Source of the DNA: Symsagittifera roscoffensis
Taxonomy: Eukaryota > Xenacoelomorpha > Acoela > Convolutidae
Length of the DNA stretch: 64,000 nucleotides
Assembly: GCF_963678635.1 (NCBI RefSeq)
Contig: NC_087068.1
Span: 43,053,649-43,117,648, forward strand
Direction: 5' to 3'
The notes beneath the pieces were generated by a model. It did not search any database. It saw only the letters and a list, made by a program, of their open reading frames with translations, and was not told the DNA's origin. Below, in pieces: positions 40,325 to 51,431 of the stretch (its first letter is position 1; every line of letters begins with the position of its first letter). A program made the position numbers and the translations under genes.

Positions 40325-43040
40325 TCTTCAAAAAATAGAACAACAATGAAGGAATTGTTATACGTGTACTGTCGTTTAGTTCTATTTTTTTTATGTAATA
40401 TTTTTTTAAAAAATTCTAAGTGTAGATATGTAAAGGACTGATAATACGTCGTATGTTTTTAGATATTTTATCTCCTTTCCATTGTTAATTTTAGAAAAAA
40501 ACGGAATACAACGCAAAAAATGAATTTTTGAATCAATGACTATTTCAATCTATAAAACCACTATGAGTGTGTTCTTATAATGTCGTAAAATCGCCGAGAA
40601 CATTGTGATCCTTTTTCTTTCATTATTATTCCTGTCTGTTTTTGCTATAAACCGCAAACAAAGCTTTTTTAACTCAAGACAGAACTTTGAAAAATGAGCA
40701 TTGATTGATGCCATATTTGCACTGATGTGAACGGCTATTTTAAGAGTAATTTTCTCTCTGATATATTTTTTCGGTTCTATTCAAATGCTTGTGCACTCAA
40801 ATTTTCTCGATTGTTTTGTTTATGGCTACAACTATATCAACCATATATGGAAATAACCACGATTCAATATACCTTGCTTCAATCTTCCATTTGTCTTCGG
40901 AACTTTCTCTTCTGTTTATGAATGTAAATTTGTCTCCGATTGCCATTTGCTACGGAGTAAGGTTCAAAACTTCTAAATTATTAACCTCCCATACTGCTTT
41001 CAATTGTACGTGTTCCGGTAGAATTTTTGTGAAAGAAATAAGACTAATTTTTGGATAAAAATAAAAGAAGCAACACTACGTGATTACTGAAATTTAAATC
41101 ACTAAAAGGAAAAATTATTTACTCATGGCCTTTTCACAGATCTTTTTTCAGTGAAACTCCCAAAAAAAATTTTCTGAGATTTTTGACTATGTATGTAGAA
41201 GAATTTTTGATAGACATTGCTGAAATTTGAAAAACTTCAAGGAAAAATTGTGGTTTTTATCTTTTTTCGCAAAAAACTATGATTGTTTGACTTTCTCACC
41301 ATTTTCTCATCTTTCACTCTTTGTCTTTCATTTTTTTCAGATGTTTTTTGTGCAAAATTCAGAAAAAAAACTGGTCATTTTGTCATCTCCTGGAGGATTT
41401 CAGTAGATCTATTAACTCGACAAGCGTACACAAATTGAGGTATCTTGTGAACAAATTTTTCACCATGATCTGCTTTTAGTCGTAAAATTATGCGTTTTAA
41501 TAGTTGAATAGATCTCTGCAAATGCAGCTTTGGTTTCACTCTTTTTAGAGTAAACTTAAATATTCTTCTCTTTGGTACTTTTTTAAGACTCCTCCGTATT
41601 CTGTTTCTTTATCAACTCAAACTTTTTTCAGTAATGTTTTTTCAAGTCGAATAATCGAAATTCATTTAATTATTTGATTAAAACTTGAAGTTGATTGGCG
41701 GACCAAAGTTCTCTGAGGCTGAGGCGGGCCAAAATTTGTATCGGGCATCTTGGTTTGTATTTTTTAAAAAAGTTTTCTGACGAACTGCTTGCTTTACTAT
41801 TTTTCGCACAGAACGTTACGCAGCTTTACCCCTAGAACACAATCTGTTTGATCTTAAGTTTTCAGTTTTTGAGAAGGAACTAACCTCTTCTGTCTTTGTT
41901 TCGGCATTTTGTTGATAGGAATTTTAAGTGGAGTTCCAATGGCTTCCAAAATTGTGAAAATCAAAAATCTAGAAAATTGTTTTTTTTTGCCTTTGTGCTC
42001 ACAAAAAGTCTGCGTTAGGTTTTTTGTAGCTCAATTATCGAAAATGATGTTGTCGGACTGAATCAAAATATTCTCAGGAGCGCAATCGAAATGAATCAAC
42101 AAGATGCTTTTTACCACTTGATATATATCTTGCAAATAAGGAAACAAAAACTTGTTCTGTTGTAGACATTTTATTTATGGCTCTGGAGAAAACAATTTAT
42201 AAACAGATTGGACTTGATAAAATTTCTGGCCAAACTATTTTTTCTTTCCCGTCAAGCCAATAACTTTATTTGAACAACTGCACATGCTAGTAAAAAAACT
42301 ATAACACGAATTATCACACAAAACGTGTGCGTCTAAAAAATTTCATTAAGTTCCATTCATGATCCTCTTCCCAAATTGTATATCTAATCACATTCATCGC
42401 AATCCTGCGTCAATTGGTATTCAATTTTTCAAAACAAAGTAGAAAGTATAGTACAAAAATTTAATAAAAAATTTCAGTTTGTTGAAAACTATGGAGTCCA
42501 TGTTCCGTATGCAAATGTTTTTGTTTCTTCACAGTGAAGAGGTTTTGAATGACGAAACGGGTAATTTCTACAACTCCAACAAATTTCATTGTCTTTGACA
42601 ATCAAATTTCAAACCATTTGACAAGCGTTCTTTTCCAGGCTTGTAGCCTTGTTTTCGAAATTTGTTAAAGATGTTTATATTTTTTTTTTTCAAAAATTTC
42701 ATGAAGCCGGTTTCTTATAACAACCCTGAATTGCTCCAACCGATTGCAGGAAGGTGCTTTTTACGCCAAGCAGATTGAGATGTTGCTTTGAATTTCTTGA
42801 GAGGAGGAAAAGCGTATCCCAAATTTTGTCCCATAGTAAAAACTTCTTAATTTTAATTATTATGTGTTTTGCACTAAAAAAACCAAATTCGTGATGTTGA
42901 CTGGTTTCTCCGATTATTTTTGATCAAATTGACAAATAATTGAGTCATGCGTATACACTTGAAGCAAACACTTTAAGTTATATTTGGAAAAAAATCCAGT
43001 TAACTGAAAAAAAATCCAGTTACCTTTAAGTTATAATTGG
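40325..43040 (-). pseudogene. Kinase-like pseudogene, tandem copy A
   Basis: The minus strand contains 'SILLIHFDCAPENILIQSDN' (42040-42115), matching the kinase catalytic loop H-x-D-x4-N, with Ala where Ser/Thr kinases have Lys. The following 'IIFDN*AT' stands where DFG is expected, with an in-frame stop. Nearer 40900 a block 'IGDKFTFINRRESSEDKWKI' and 'YIESWLFPYMVDIVVAIN' is coding-like. Compared with copy B it lacks about 145 bp that hold a subdomain IX-like segment, and it has an extra stop in its last exon. Kinase affinity is inferred from the loop only. Confidence 0.5.
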
Positions 43041-43782
43041 AAAAAAATCCAGTTACCTTCCAGTTTCACAAAGCCAACAGAACCATTTGACGAAACGTTT
43101 TTGATGAGTTTTTTTTGTGTTTGATGAAAAATCTTGACTAATCAACACAAAAGGATATGATGAAAAGTCATGATTAAGGTTTGTATTGGTTGAAAAGTAT
43201 TAAATAATCAAATCAGAGTTTCTGAGAAAATCACAAATTTTCTCAGCGTTCAGTTTTTCAGCGAATTCATTAGTAACGATAGAATATTTCACTGAATGTC
43301 TCTCAAAAGACAAAACGGAGGGGACGAAATCGACAAGTTTTATATACTCTTCTTGTTCTCACTAAAATTTTTGGTTGTTTTTCTAGATATTTGTTTTCCT
43401 ACAATTTTTACTAGATTTAATTTTTACTAACTCAACGATAATTTTTAAAAAGTTGATATTTTTTGTTATGCAAATTTCCTTAAAATTCAAAAATTGTGAT
43501 TGTGAACCCAAATCATGCAATTTTGTTTAAGTTTGAGATTCCAAAAGTGTTTGTAAGAATTTCTGAAACATTCCTTGCAAGACGGTATGAAAAGTTTCAA
43601 AATTATTCGAAGCTTCAAAATAGGATTTCTCGAAAACTATTGCTTTTTTTGATAGTGCTCAACTAAAAAATGATTTGAATTGATGACTATTGAAAATATC
43701 AGTCTGAAAGAGAAACATCATTCCTCAAGTTTATTGAACATTGCAGTTCTCAACAAACATGAAAACTCCCAATAAAATTCCT

Positions 43783-46605
43783 CAAAAAATAGAACAACAA
43801 TAAAGGAATTGTTATACGTGTACTGTCGTTTAGTTCTATCTTGATTTTCTGGTAACATTTTTTGTTAAAAGTCTTGAAATGTAGATATGTAAAAGACTGA
43901 TAATACATGGTATGTTTTTAGATATTTCATCTCCTTTCCATTGTTTATTTTAGAAAAGAACGGAATACAACGCAAAAAACGAAATTTTGAATCAATGACT
44001 ATTTCACATTCTATAAAATCACAAATTACTATGAGTGGGTTTTGATAATGTCGTAAAATCACCGAGAACAATGTGATCCTTTTTCTTTCATTATTAATCC
44101 TGTCTGTCTTTGCTATAAACCGCAAACAAAGCTTTTTTGATTGAAGACATTACTTTGAATAATGAGCATTGATTGATGCCATATTGCACTGATTTGAACG
44201 GCTATTTTAAGGGTAATTTTATCTGCTGATAAAATATTTCGGTTCCATTCAAATGCTTGTGCCTTCAAAATTTCTCGATTGTTTTGTTCATGGCTACTAC
44301 TATATCAACCATGTATGGAATTAACCACGGTTCAATATACCTTGCTTTAATCTTCCATTTGTCTTGGAACTTTCTCTTCTGTTTATGAATGTAAATTTGT
44401 CTCCGATTGCAATTTGCTACGGAGAAAGGTTCAAAACTTCTAAAATATTAACCTCCCATACTGCTTTCAATTGTACGTGTTCCGGTAGAATTTTTGTGAA
44501 AGAAATAAGACTAATTTTTGGATAAAAATAAAAGAAGCAACACTACGTGATTACTGAAATTTAGATCAACAAAAGGAAAATTTTTTTACCAAAAGCCTTT
44601 CTACAGATCTTTTTTCAGAGAAACTCTCAAGATTTTTTTTGAGATATTTGACTATGCATGTAGAAGGATTTTTAATAGACATTGCTGAAATTTGAAAAAC
44701 TTCAAGGAAAAATTGTGGTTTTTATCCTTTTTTGGAAAAAAGTTTGATTCTTTAACTTTCTCACCTTTTTTTCCATCTTTGAATCTTAGACTTTCATTTT
44801 TTTCAGATGTTTTTTGTACAAAATTGAGAACAAAATTGGTCATTTTGTCATCTCTAGAAGGATTTCATTAGATCTATTAACTCGACAATTGTACACAAAT
44901 TGAGGTAACCTGTGAACAAATTTTTCACCATGATCTGCTTTCAGTCGTAGAATTATGGGTTTTAATGGTTGAATAGCTCTCTGCAAATTCAGTTTTGGTT
45001 TCAATCTTTTTAGAGTAAAGTTCAATATTCTTCTCTTTGGTAGTTTTTTTTTGAGACCCCTCCGTATTCTGTTTCTTTATCAACCCAAAATTTTTTCAGG
45101 AGTGTTATTTTTGATGAAATCATTTTTGAAAGCTTGTTGCTTTTAGCCTTGTTTTTTAGCTGGAACTCTGACACATCGCTAAAAGCAACAACGACAACAC
45201 ATGAAAAAATGACTCCAGTGTTTTGACTAGCTAACTTATCTACAAAGGCCAAATCGATTAATCGAAATTCATTTAATTAATTGGTAAAAACTTGAATTTG
45301 ATTGGCGGATCAAAATTATCTGAGGCTGAGGCGGGCCAAAAATTGTATCGGATGTCTTGGTTTGTATTTGTTTAAATTTCTTTCTGACGAACTGCTTGCT
45401 TTACTAATTTTCGCACAGAACATTACGCAGCTTTACCACTAGAACACAATCTGTTTCATCTTGAGTTTTCAGTTTCTGAGAAGGAACTAACCTCTTCTGT
45501 CTTTTTTTCGGCATTTTGTTGTTAGGAATTTGAAGTGGAGTTCCAATGGCTTCCTAAATGGTGAAAGTCAAAAATCTAGAAAATTGTTTTTTTTTTCGCT
45601 TTTGTGCTCACATAAAAGTCTGTGTTAGATTTTTTTGTAGCTCGATTATCGAAAATGATGTTGTCTGACTGAATCAAAATATTCTCAGGAGCAATCGAAA
45701 TGAATCAACAAGATGCTTTTTGCCACTTGTTATATATCTTGCAAATAAGGAAACAAAAAATTGTTCTGTTGTAGACATTTTATTTATGGCCCTGGAGAAA
45801 GCAAATTAAAAACAGATTGGACTTGATAAAATTTCTGGTCAAACTGTTTTTTCCTTCTCGTCAAAGCAATAATTTTATTTGAACAACTGCACATGCTAGT
45901 AAAAAAATTATAAAATAAAATGTCACACAAAATATGTGCGTCTAAAAATTTCATTAAATTCCAGTCATGGCCCTCTTCCCAAATTGTATTGCTAATCACA
46001 TTCATCGCAATCCCTACAAGGATTGGTATTCAATTTTTCAAAAGAAAGTATATTAGAAAAATATAATAAAAAACTTCAGTTTGTTGAAAACTATGGAGTC
46101 CATGTTCCGTATGCAAATGTTTTTGTTTCTTCACAGTGAAGAGGTTTTGAATGACGAAACGGGTAATTTCTACAACTCCAATAAATTCCATTGTTTCTGA
46201 CAATCAAATTTCAAACCATTTGGCATGCGTTGTTTTCCAGGCTCGTAGCTTTTTTTTCGAAATTTTTTAAAGTTGTTTACATTTTTTTTCAAAACTTTCA
46301 TGAAGCCGGTTTTTTATAACAACTCTGAATTGCTCCAACTGATTGCAGGAAGGTGCTTTTTACACCAAGCAGATGGAGATGTTGCTTTGAATTTCTTAGG
46401 AGGAGGAAAAGCGTATGCCAAGTTTCGTCCCAAAGTAAAAACTTCTTAATTTTAAGTATTATGTTTTTTGCATAAAAAATATCAAATTCGTGACGTTGAC
46501 TGGTTTCTCCGATTATTTTGTTCAAATTGACAATTAATTGAGTCATGCGTATACACTTGAAGCAAACACTTTAAGTTTTAAATGGAAAAAATCCAGTTAC
46601 CTGAA
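43783..46605 (-). pseudogene. Kinase-like pseudogene, tandem copy B
   Basis: This is a duplicate of 40325-43040 at an offset of about 3.46-3.6 kb. It keeps 'VDKLASQNTGVIFSCVVVVA' (45252-45190), resembling kinase subdomain IX, and an intact terminal block 43865-44125 ('LFSVILRHYQNPLIVICDF'). The catalytic-loop region at 45640-45760 has lost two bases relative to copy A, breaking the frame after HFDC. A one-base deletion also disrupts the block near 44370. The two copies have therefore decayed independently. The encoded protein is unknown beyond kinase similarity. Confidence 0.5.
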
Positions 46606-46654
46606 AAATAAAACAAAAACTATCAATTTCATTTTAGCAACCAAATTTTCATTT

Positions 46655-48082
46655 TAGCATAAAATCAGGCGTTAGATTTTCTCAGCAGAAAAATTGCGCA
46701 TAATTTGGTTAAGGTTCAAATTTTGCTGCAACATTGATTTTCATTTCCCATTGAATTTCATGCAAATGATGTATCAGCCAGTTGTACGTTTTTTGTTAGT
46801 TTGAGAAAAAAAATTAGTCGGAGTTGGAAAAATCAAAGAATTGGAGAGGGAAAAAAAGTCTATATAAATAGAAGAAGATGAAATGACTTAGCTCTTCTTA
46901 AAAAATGGCTACTTCGTGACACTAAAATTACAAGTCCAGCTCGACTAATTTTTCACTCAAGCTTCTAAAAACTCAAGAAAGCATATAACAATCAGAGGGA
47001 CCGGTGTTATAAACTTCGTGCACCAATTCAGCGACTTCGTGTGATTTTGCATGCAAAGATTTTATTTTCGAATCATTTAAGACATTGTCCAATAGAAATT
47101 TGTTTATGCCAAAAAAAATGGTCTGAATTGTTTGAAATTTTTTCAGCTAGGAAAAAAAACAGCTGGTTTTCAGATTTTTCGGATGGATATTTTCCCTTTT
47201 GAATTAAAACTCATTGATGCTTTTCAAGTTCGTTGAAAAGTTTCGTCGTTTTTTCATATTCCTCTTTTTCCTACCACATTGCACTTTTGCTAAGTTTCGA
47301 GCCAGTGGAAGTCAAAACAACCAGAAAAAAAAACATTTCCTCAGTAATTCATCTCGGTGGTAGATATTTAGCATAAAATCAGGCGTTAGATTTTCTCAGC
47401 AGAAAAATTGCGCATAATTTGGTTAAGGTTCAAATTTTGCTGCAATATTCATTTTCATTTCCCATTGAATTTCATGCAAATGATGTATCAGCCAGTTGTA
47501 CGTTTTTTGTTAGTTTGAGAAAAAAAATTAGTCGGAGTTAGAAAAATCAAAGAATTGGAGATAGAAAAAAAGTCTCTATAAATAGAAGAAGATGAAATGA
47601 CTTAGCTCTTCTTAAAAAATGGCTACTTTGTGACACTAAAATTACAAGCCAAGCTCGACTAATTTTTCACTCAACCTTCTAAAAACTCAAGAAAGCATAT
47701 AACAATCAGAGGGACCGGTGTTATAATATTCGTGCACTAATTCAGCGACTTCGTGTGATTTTGCATGCAAAGATTTTATTTTCGAATCATTTAAGACATT
47801 GTCCAATAGAAATTTGTCTATGCCAAAAAAATGGTCTGAATTGTTTGAAATTTTTTCAGCTAGGAAAAAAAAACAGCTGGTTTTCAGATTTTTCGGATGG
47901 ATATTTTCCCTTTTGAATTAAAACTCATTGATGCTTTTCAAGTTCGTTGAAAAGTTTCGTCGTTTTTTCATATTCCTGTTTTTCCTACCACATTGCACTT
48001 TTGCTAAGTTTCGAGCCAGTGGAAGTCAAAACAACCAGAAAAAAACATTTCCTCAGTAATTCATCTCGGTGGTAGATATTTA
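46655..48082. repeat. Tandem duplication, 714-bp period
   Basis: 46655-47368 and 47369-48082 begin 'tagcataaaatcaggcgtt' and are nearly identical. A third, much older relative covers parts of 48640-49040 ('cagtgttataagcttcgtg' and 'ggtggtaaatatttagcta'). The minus strand of each shows a helical coding-like stretch such as 'EKEEYEKTTKLFNELEKH', so they may be repeated exons of the decayed family. Confidence 0.9.
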
Positions 48083-48605
48083 GCTAGACCAATGGCAGTT
48101 TTCGAATTTTGAAATTTTATCGAAACAAATACGAAACGTTCATTCCAATACTTTCTCATTCATCTTGAGTCAAAGTCGGATAAGTGATTGAGTCGGTTTT
48201 CCATAATTAGCAATGGTTAGATCAGCAGCTTTTGGATGCACTTGTTTTGCATAAGTGCACCACATTATTTACAAAAGCTCATTCAAATAAAATTGCGTAT
48301 ACTTTTTCTGTGATTTCTTCAAACTTGGAATTAAAAACTTTATGACAATTCCGAAAATAAGTGTTTTTCGATTTGACAAAACTGAGAAAAATATATTTTT
48401 TTAAATCAATATTCACTGAAAAGTAAATTTTTTTAAAATCAATAATCACAATCAAAAGATTCGCTATTTTCAGAAAATTTTTTAAGTATAGCACTTTTTT
48501 ACAGCCTAGCATTTCTTATCTTTCACTTGATATTCTAACAACTGATAAAACTTGGTTTTGTCAGTTTGCAAGTTAAACAGACAGCAATAGCCTTCAAGTG
48601 TCAAC

Positions 48606-48806
48606 TCAGGCTGTTTTTACACTTCCAGCAAAGCAAATAAGAGTAGGTGGAACCAGTGTTATAAGCTTCGTGAATAAACCCAACACGTAAAGTTGCAAGC
48701 AATCGTTGTATTTAGATTTATTTAAGTATTTGTGCAATGAAGAATTTTCCATGCTAACAAGACGTTCAAATGGCCTTAGTTTGAAGGCATCTTTTTTTTT
48801 ACCCAA
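48606..48806 (-). pseudogene. Coding-like relic related to the 714-bp units
   Basis: The frame contains 'KLRPFERLVSMENSSLHKYL' and 'LYVLGLFTKLITLVPP'. It aligns in outline with the stretch of the 714-bp copies that reads 'SHEVAELVHEVYNTGPSD'. No domain is recognised. It is followed by a second diverged copy around 49130-49260. Confidence 0.3.
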
Positions 48807-49039
48807 AAAAAAACAGAGGACAAGCAGCTAGAAAAAAATCAACGGTGAGACTTTTCCGTTACATTTTTTTTGCACAGTAAAGTAAAACATATAGTTTTTA
48901 AGTCCGTTAAACTAATTCTATGTTTTTCTAGATTATTTTTGTATTTTTTCAACTCCTCGCAGACTTGCTGAAATTCGAGTCAGTAGAAGTGAAATTAATT
49001 TTGCAGATACATTTTACTCACACTTGGGTGGTAAATATT

Positions 49040-50325
49040 TAGCTAGAATATTTGTAGTTTTTTTTGAACTTTTCGATCGTTTATCAAAAACGTTTGGAAT
49101 TAGTTTCTCAATCTCTTCTTAATCATCACAGAGTCAAAACCAAAAGAGTAATTCGGTCGGTTTTTATAAGTAGCAATGGTTAGATCAAGAGCCTCGCTAT
49201 TTTTCTGCTTTACATGAAGGCACCACGTTGCATGTAAAAACCTATTAAAAAACTGCTCGTTACGACTTTGAGGTTATTCTTCTGATTGCCATTTCTTGAA
49301 TTTGGAGATGAAAACTATCTGACGATTAAAAACAAATTATTTTTAATCTGACATTAGTTGAAAGTACTGAAAAAATCAAACTTTCTTTCAAAAGCCAATT
49401 TTTTATTGAACACACTTTTCTTATTCATTATTCGTTTTCTATTGTTATTCTACAGCCACTGGACCCTACTACCATTGTACCATCCCAATGAGTGCTGATG
49501 GTCAGAATCAGTTTTTTTTTATCACGCCAAAACACAATTCAAGTTCTTTAAAAAAATATATTTCTCGCAATAGTTAAACTAAACATGAAAAAAAATTGAA
49601 AAGTGATGGTTGAATGAATACTTGAAAGTAGTATAAAAAAATGAAGTTTTTTTTTGAAAGAAAATTGTGTGAAAATAGGTTTTTAAAAAAACCACATTGG
49701 GACATTGGGATCATAACTCAAAAAACAATCCCCCAAAACATCAGCGTTTTGCAGTTATATTGGATAATTTCTTCTGTGGGAGATCTCAGAAAAAGTTGGA
49801 TCCCAAAATGAAAATCTGAGCATTTTTTTCGTTGATAGGCAATCGAAAAATAAAAATTTAAAATTTGGTGAGTACAGGTCGGTGCCAATATACTAATGTT
49901 TTAATTACGTCGGAGAGCACTGAAAAAAATTTGATGAAAATAATGAAAAACTGATAAAAAGTTGAAACCGTTTAAAATTTGAAAAACTTGACGTTTTTTA
50001 AAGTATTTTAAGGTCGTAAATACTACTATGTCGACCAAAAAAACTTAATCATTTTCATGTCTCTTTTCTCTGCTGAAAACCTACTGGGAAAAACTCTTAA
50101 TCATTTTTAAAAAATGGTCTCCAGAAAACGATGTTTTTGTTACCCGTATCGAGAAGTTTTTTTTATTTTTGACCTGGAATAGTTTGTACCTAATATAGTT
50201 TTCTGGTCAGAAAATCTTTGTGAAATGTTTGAATAAAGCAAAGATTTTCTTTCAATTTTTTATTTCTGATCTTATTTCTGATCAGAAATTAGCTAAATCT
50301 AGGCCATTTGTAGCTAGAAAAAATT
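49040..50325. other. Intergenic, nothing certain
   Basis: AT-rich sequence with runs of A and T. Near 50258-50290 'tttctgatcttatttctgat' is a short tandem duplication. No gene is recognised. Confidence 0.4.
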
Positions 50326-50395
50326 CGCCGACTGAGGCTCGAACTCCAACCTTAGATTGAATGCGGTCATTTTCTAACCCCTAGGCAACGTGACC
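50326..50395 (-). ncRNA. tRNA-like relic or SINE head
   Basis: The minus strand starts 'ggtcacgttgcctaggggtt', with a D-arm/A-box-like block, and contains 'gagttcgagcctc', close to the pol III B box GGTTCGAnnCC. The two boxes are spaced about as in a tRNA. The acceptor ends do not pair, so this is not a functional tRNA. A tRNA-derived SINE or decayed tRNA fits best. Confidence 0.5.
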
Positions 50396-51198
50396 TAAAA
50401 GTCAATAATAGTTTTAGCGATCTAACTCAAAGCAACACTTGTTATAACAAGTGTTAATTTGCATTGTATTGCTGCGGCTATTGTGTATACTCGAAGCATG
50501 TTTATCTGATTTCGGTTGAGCAGTGAACTGATTTCTGATTATTTCTTTCCAGAAATTGTTTATTTCCAAACTAAGAAAGAAATAGATCATTTCTCTACAA
50601 AAAATACAAAAAATTTGGCTAGGTAATCTATATAACATTTCTATCTAGAAAAACAGCCTTCGCTGGGTACGGGTAGGTTTTCTAAAACCGCGTTTCTGGT
50701 CCGCTGGATACATTCTTCCAGATAATCAAACTAGGCTTTCTGTGGCTAAGACAGCTTTGTCTGCAGCCATCTATAATACAGATCTCTTTTCAATCTAGTT
50801 TCACGTTACAAGCTTAAAAACAAAGAGGCCAGCTTATTGAACCAGACGTTACAGCTCTTTCATTCTTGTTTTACAGCAATCGTACAGAGAGTTATTTCTT
50901 TCAATTGTAAAACAGACATGTTTGAATAACACCTGAATAGTTTTTCTCTTTTTTCATATCTTTCTTACCAATTTGAACAAGGAATACATCATTGACACTG
51001 AAGGAAAAAATGAATTATTGGAAGTGTTTTTTCCTGTAGGTTAAGTTTTTTGGCGTTTTTCTTGCTTTTAAGTGTTAAATTTTAATTCAGAATTTCAAAC
51101 ATTAATTGTCACGATTACCGAGATCTCAAAAGTTGCATCGGAGGTGCTCGTTTGAGACTAGAAAAAAGGAACGTTGTTTGTCTTATAAGGATACCAAG
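50396..51198. promoter_or_regulatory. Upstream region of the nitrilase gene
   Basis: Sequence from the tRNA-like relic to the ATG at 51199 must include the promoter and 5' untranslated region. The nitrilase frame is open upstream of the ATG to 51106, but no earlier in-frame ATG exists. No certain TATA box. Confidence 0.3.
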
Positions 51199-51431
51199 AT
51201 GACGGATAGCGAAAGCGATTCGCGTTCTGCGGTGAGAAACAGTCCCGACATGAGCCTCATAATAACCGTGGTTAATCCGAGGCAGCGAATCAAGAGGTCG
51301 TGTGAACAGGTGCTCTCGGATATAGCCGAAGTGTTCTCGTTTTGTAGCAGTGCCAAATCGGACTTAGCTTTCTTCCCCGAATTATACACCACTGGATATC
51401 AGATGAGCCGAGCCAAATTCGTAGAATACAC
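51199..51431 (+). CDS. Nitrilase exon 1
   Basis: This encodes the N-terminal strand and the catalytic-Glu block 'FFPELYTTGY'. It ends in phase 2 at 'tacac' before 'gtaagt'. The start is the first ATG in this frame. Confidence 0.8.

Larger units (their letters stand above)
40325..46605. repeat. Tandem duplication, ~3.5-kb period
   Basis: Copies are 40325-43040 and 43783-46605. Landmarks include 'gaattgttatacgtgtact' at 40350 and 43809, and 'gagtcatgcgtatacactt' at 42944 and 46541. Between the copies lies about 740 bp found once. Divergence is moderate, with many small indels. Confidence 0.9.

Noticed and set aside
50326-50395. Functional tRNA gene
   Set aside because: A- and B-box-like blocks exist, but the acceptor stem does not pair and the T-stem is mismatched.
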